64,000 nucleotides of DNA from Colius striatus (Eukaryota; Chordata; Aves; Coliiformes; Coliidae): NCBI RefSeq assembly GCF_028858725.1, contig NC_084790.1, positions 83,718,506-83,782,505 of the forward strand, read 5' to 3'. Position 1 is the first letter of the stretch. Every line of letters begins with the position of its first letter. Positions 60,654 through 64,000 of the stretch are shown here, piece by piece. Both the position numbers and the translations under genes were made by a program. The notes beneath the pieces were generated by a model, which was not told the DNA's origin, did no database searches, and saw nothing but the letters and a program-made list of their open reading frames with translations.

Positions 60654-62157
60654 GTATCAAACCCCAGACTGCAATGCGTCCAAAAAGGAGGGAGGTGTTT
60701 GGGACATTTGATTGGTGAAGGGAAACGGAGAGTTAATCCAGAGAGAATCAAGGCAATTGTGGAATTGCCCCTCCTGCAAACCAGAAAGGAATGGAAAGGT
60801 TTTGTGGACCAGCCGCCTGTTGCTCACTGGGAGTAGCTTCTTAGGCACAAGAAACAGAAGGGGTATATTCCAAGTTTCTAAATGAAGAAGCAAAGGCGTT
60901 AACTTGGGCAGACGGAGAGAAAAAGCTAATCCAGGAATTACAGTGCTGTCACTGCTCTGCGAGGAGCACCTTTTGCTTGCTAAGAGGGGCAGGGGGCTGC
61001 AGTGCAGGCCTGGTAAGGAGTTCTCGGACATTGAATCATGGCTCCGGTGTAAGCAGTGCCATAATTGGATAAAGCCTTTGAGCTGTTTGTCACAGTAGAG
61101 GAGGGAGCCGCCTCAGGAGCATTGACTCCAGAACGGGGGGACAAACGACAACCAATAGCACACTGATGCAAACTTTTGGACGCGCTTTCAAGGAGGTGGC
61201 CCAAACGTATAGAGGCAATAGCTGCCACTGCCCTCTTGATTAAAAAACCAGCAAAGAACATGCAGAAAGCTGACATTCGGAGGACTATTAGTAATAAACG
61301 CCTGTGCCACAAGTGAAAACGGCTTTGGCACAGAAGGCTGGCAGATGGCTAACCCATTTTAGAATCTGAAAATGTGAGGCAATGTTAAGAGAAAAAGGGG
61401 ATTTTGTCTTGGCCTCCGGCTCATGCCTTAATCCAGCCACTTTCCTCTGGAAGGGAGACATGGAATGTGCCGACCTTGAACACAGTTGTTTAGGCAGAGT
61501 ATCAGACTAAAGTGCGAGAGGATTTCAAAGACACTCCTTCACACGCAGGCCCCCACCTATTTATTGATGGCTCAATAAATGCCACAGAGTCATTACGGTT
61601 GGAAAAGACCTTGCAGATCATGGAGTCAAAGCACTAACCTCACCCTGCCAGGCCCACCCTCTCTTCCAAATGAGATTGCGGTGGTCCACGTGAATGGGCA
61701 TCCAAAAGGGAGATCTTTTATGGCCTAAGCGATGAAATGGCCAAAGAGGCAGCGTTAGGTCATGCAATTGTGAGTGTGTCCAATCTCACCCCGCAAGCAC
61801 CTTCGCCAAAAGGGACTCCAATATTGACAGAAGACTCAACATGAAGGGAGTTGGGAACCTCTGAGACACAGGGAAACTGGCTTCTCCCAGATGGAAAAGA
61901 AACAATAAATAAACAAGCTATGAGGGAAATAGTGGCTATTTTCCATCCAAGAAGACATCGGGGGGACGCAAGCAAGATGGGATTTAGTTTTGAGAAGATA
62001 GGGATGTGTAGGAATAGACCCAGTGGCCAAAGAAATTTGCCAACGATGTGTGACTGACCTATAAAAAGATGGAGAAAAAGGTCCTGAAGAAACAGCCCCC
62101 AGGAGGAAGAAAACCTAGTCTAAGGCCCTTTAAAGCACAGGCCTTTTTTTAAGAATT
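60654..62157 (+). pseudogene. Degraded endogenous retrovirus pol (V3)
   Basis: Direct copy of the V1 segment. It shares the one-base indel states of V2, not V1. Confidence 0.65.
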
Positions 62158-62181
62158 AGGTCCCGAGCTTGTCTTCTTTTT

Positions 62182-62732
62182 GTCTTTTCTCAAGAATAAA
62201 GAGCTGGAGCATGGCCATGGAGGGCTATGGATTGTTCAGGAGAGACAGGCTGACAAGGCGAGGGAGTGGAGTTGCTCTCTATGTGAGGGAGCAATTAACG
62301 TGCATTGAGCTCTGCCTGAGTGGGGAGGAGGGGCAGGTTGAGTGCTTGGGGGTGAAAATTAAGGGGCAGGGTAAGGTAGGTGATACTGCCGTAGGAGTTT
62401 GCTACAGGCCACCTGATCAGGAGGAGGAAGTGGATGAGGCCTTCTACAAACAGCTGGGAGCTGCCTCACAGTCACAATCCCTGGTCCTCATGGGAGACTT
62501 CGACCTCCCTGATATTTGCTGGCAAAGCCACTCAGCCAAGCGCACACGGTCCAGGAGGTTCCTAGAGCATGTTGATGACAACTTCCTGACACAGGTGATT
62601 GAGGAACCAACGAGGAGGGGTGTGCTGCTGGAGCTGGTGCTGACAAATAAGGAGGGTCGGGTTGGAGATGTGGAGGTTGGAGGCAACCTTGGCTGCGGGG
62701 ATCACGAGATGGTAGATTTCAAGATTTCTTGA
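62182..62732 (+). mobile_element. CR1 endonuclease fragment (V3)
   Basis: Direct copy of 14265-14815; the encoded fragment is the same. Confidence 0.88.
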
Positions 62733-63255
62733 GGAAAGAACCAAGTGATTCACCCTCAATCCATCACCCTATTAAAATGTAAAGCCTGACAACCGTGGCA
62801 CCACGTATGCTGCTGTAAATTCCTCCAGCAATCTGTATCTCATTAAAAGAACGGAAGAACGTAACAAGACGGCCAATGGAAACTTGAAAGCAAAAATGGT
62901 GTGTTTTCTACGGAGGAAGAGATATTTCCAACTTACAGATAACGCTCACAGATAAGCATGCTAAAGAAGTTGAAGAAAAGTCCGCACCTACATTCGGGAA
63001 CCAGAAACGTCCGTGGAAGTACAGTGAACTCATCCCTTCTCGCCAGTATGCGTCCCTCCTAGCAACATATATCAGATTATGTTTACTTTGAGTCTATGGA
63101 TTTTTGTGTTCTGTTGTTCGGCGATGTAGCTGTTCTTGACCTTTTGTTGTAAAGTCATGGCCACGGGTAAAGATGTTTATGTTTTCTTCATGTGCCTTTA
63201 ATTTTGAAATGTGTTGCCGAAGGCTGGCTGGTCCAAAAAGAAAAGGAGGGGAAAC

Positions 63256-63550
63256 TGTAGGCACAAATATGACTTGGACCAGCCAGCTTGAATAAAGATG
63301 GTAGGGACAAGTTAATGCAGCTGGCAAGCTGCTTCCAAGTATCAGAAACAGGTGCTGTGAGTTAATCAGGTGGGCCCTGGGTGATCCCACGGGTGAAAGC
63401 AGCATAGAAGGAAGTAGCTAGCAAAGGCAGTGTGGCTTTGAGTCAGCTCTGTTGGTTGTACTACGTTGCCCGTGTATGTCTCTGCACATGCATTACCTAG
63501 CCTCTCTAAACCTTTGAATGAGCATAGCTGTAGCCTGCACCACTACAACA
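63256..63550 (+). mobile_element. Possible retroviral LTR (V3)
   Basis: Direct copy of 15339-15633; the repeated terminus is at about 63779-63822. Confidence 0.35.
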
Positions 63551-64000
63551 GTTACCGATACCTTTTTCTTTCTAGCAGACAACTGTGAGATGATTAAAAG
63601 CTACACAGGGAGACCCTGTGACAAGGTGGAAGGCAAAGCAGTAGTTGAATTCAAGGCGAAATCAAGGGGAAATGTGTCCAGGGTGGCAAAAGGCACTGAA
63701 CAGCATCAGGCAAGGCTCAAAATTTCAAATAGCAGCAACAAGAGTTGTAAAGGACTGTGGAACTTCAGCAGAACTAAGCCTCTCCAAACCTTTGAATGAA
63801 TACAGCTTGCACCACTACAACACTCGAGTGCCTTTAATCATAAATACCTTTATTAGGGTTGGTGTAAGATTCTCTCGCCTCGCACTTCAAGGTAGAGCTG
63901 ACAAACAATTCAGGGCACAGACTCAAGGAGTGGTGGCGCCTTGGAGGCAGGTAGCCTTTGGGATGGAGCTGTGCTTCGGTATTCAAATGACATCAAAACG

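Larger units (their letters stand above)
60586..64000 (+). repeat. V module, copy V3 (partial)
   Basis: Direct copy of the first part of V1 (offset 47914-47917), cut by the window edge before a gene would be reached. Confidence 0.92.

Noticed and set aside
1-64000. The palindromes as an assembly error or collapsed haplotypes
   Set aside because: Copies differ by module number, 117-, 53- and 27-bp indels, CTG-run length and substitutions, which argues for real distinct copies. Not fully excluded without long-read support.

Overview
The window is bird-type vertebrate DNA. It holds many CR1 retroposon fragments, including the typical avian CR1 3' end built on ATTCTATG repeats. It also holds fragments of a gammaretrovirus-like endogenous retrovirus, a CpG-island promoter region, and small GT-AG-spliced genes with AATAAA polyadenylation signals. 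Many reading frames of 60-380 codons are shadows of these elements or of GC-rich sequence. The species and chromosome cannot be read from the sequence.

The region is an ampliconic array. Three modules account for essentially every base. S (about 6.0 kb, always in + orientation) lies at 730-6751, 24363-30357 and 48286-54360. U (5.4-6.2 kb) lies at 1-729 (partial, -), 6752-12671 (+), 19001-24362 (-), 30358-35720 (+), 42060-48285 (-) and 54361-60585 (+). V (about 6.3 kb) lies at 12672-19000 (+), 35721-42059 (-) and 60586-64000 (+, partial). The order is U- S U+ V+ U- S U+ V- U- S U+ V+. S recurs every 23.6-23.9 kb, while the U-V-U block between successive S copies alternates in orientation. This gives a 47.6-kb tandem unit containing a palindrome of about 17.6 and 17.9 kb arms around a 6.0-kb spacer (6752-24362 and 30358-48285). 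Each arm is itself a smaller palindrome (U, V, inverted U).

The genes are seven complete, intact copies of a three-exon speriolin-like gene (SPATC1/SPATC1L family), one in each full U and one in each full V. In mammals the family is a testis and sperm-centrosome protein. All copies have consistent splice sites, stop codons and poly(A) signals. They differ mainly in the N-terminal exon, where a 306-bp (102-codon) coiled-coil plus proline-rich module occurs once (copies 2-5), twice (copy 1) or three times (copies 6 and 7). Three truncated 3' gene ends with a mutated poly(A) signal sit at the start of each S, next to a CpG island with YY1-like, CCAAT and repeated ACTAC-NN-CTCCC (ZNF143-like) motifs.

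The rest is retroelement debris. S holds degraded retroviral protease and RT start plus two CR1 pieces. U holds RNase H, integrase and env remnants plus two CR1 3' ends upstream of the gene. V holds a degraded pol segment, a CR1 endonuclease fragment and a possible LTR. The palindrome junction lies inside retroviral sequence. My main reading is a recently amplified, gene-converted array of a probably testis-expressed gene family, comparable in layout to ampliconic germline gene families on sex chromosomes. Expression, chromosome and selective role are inference.
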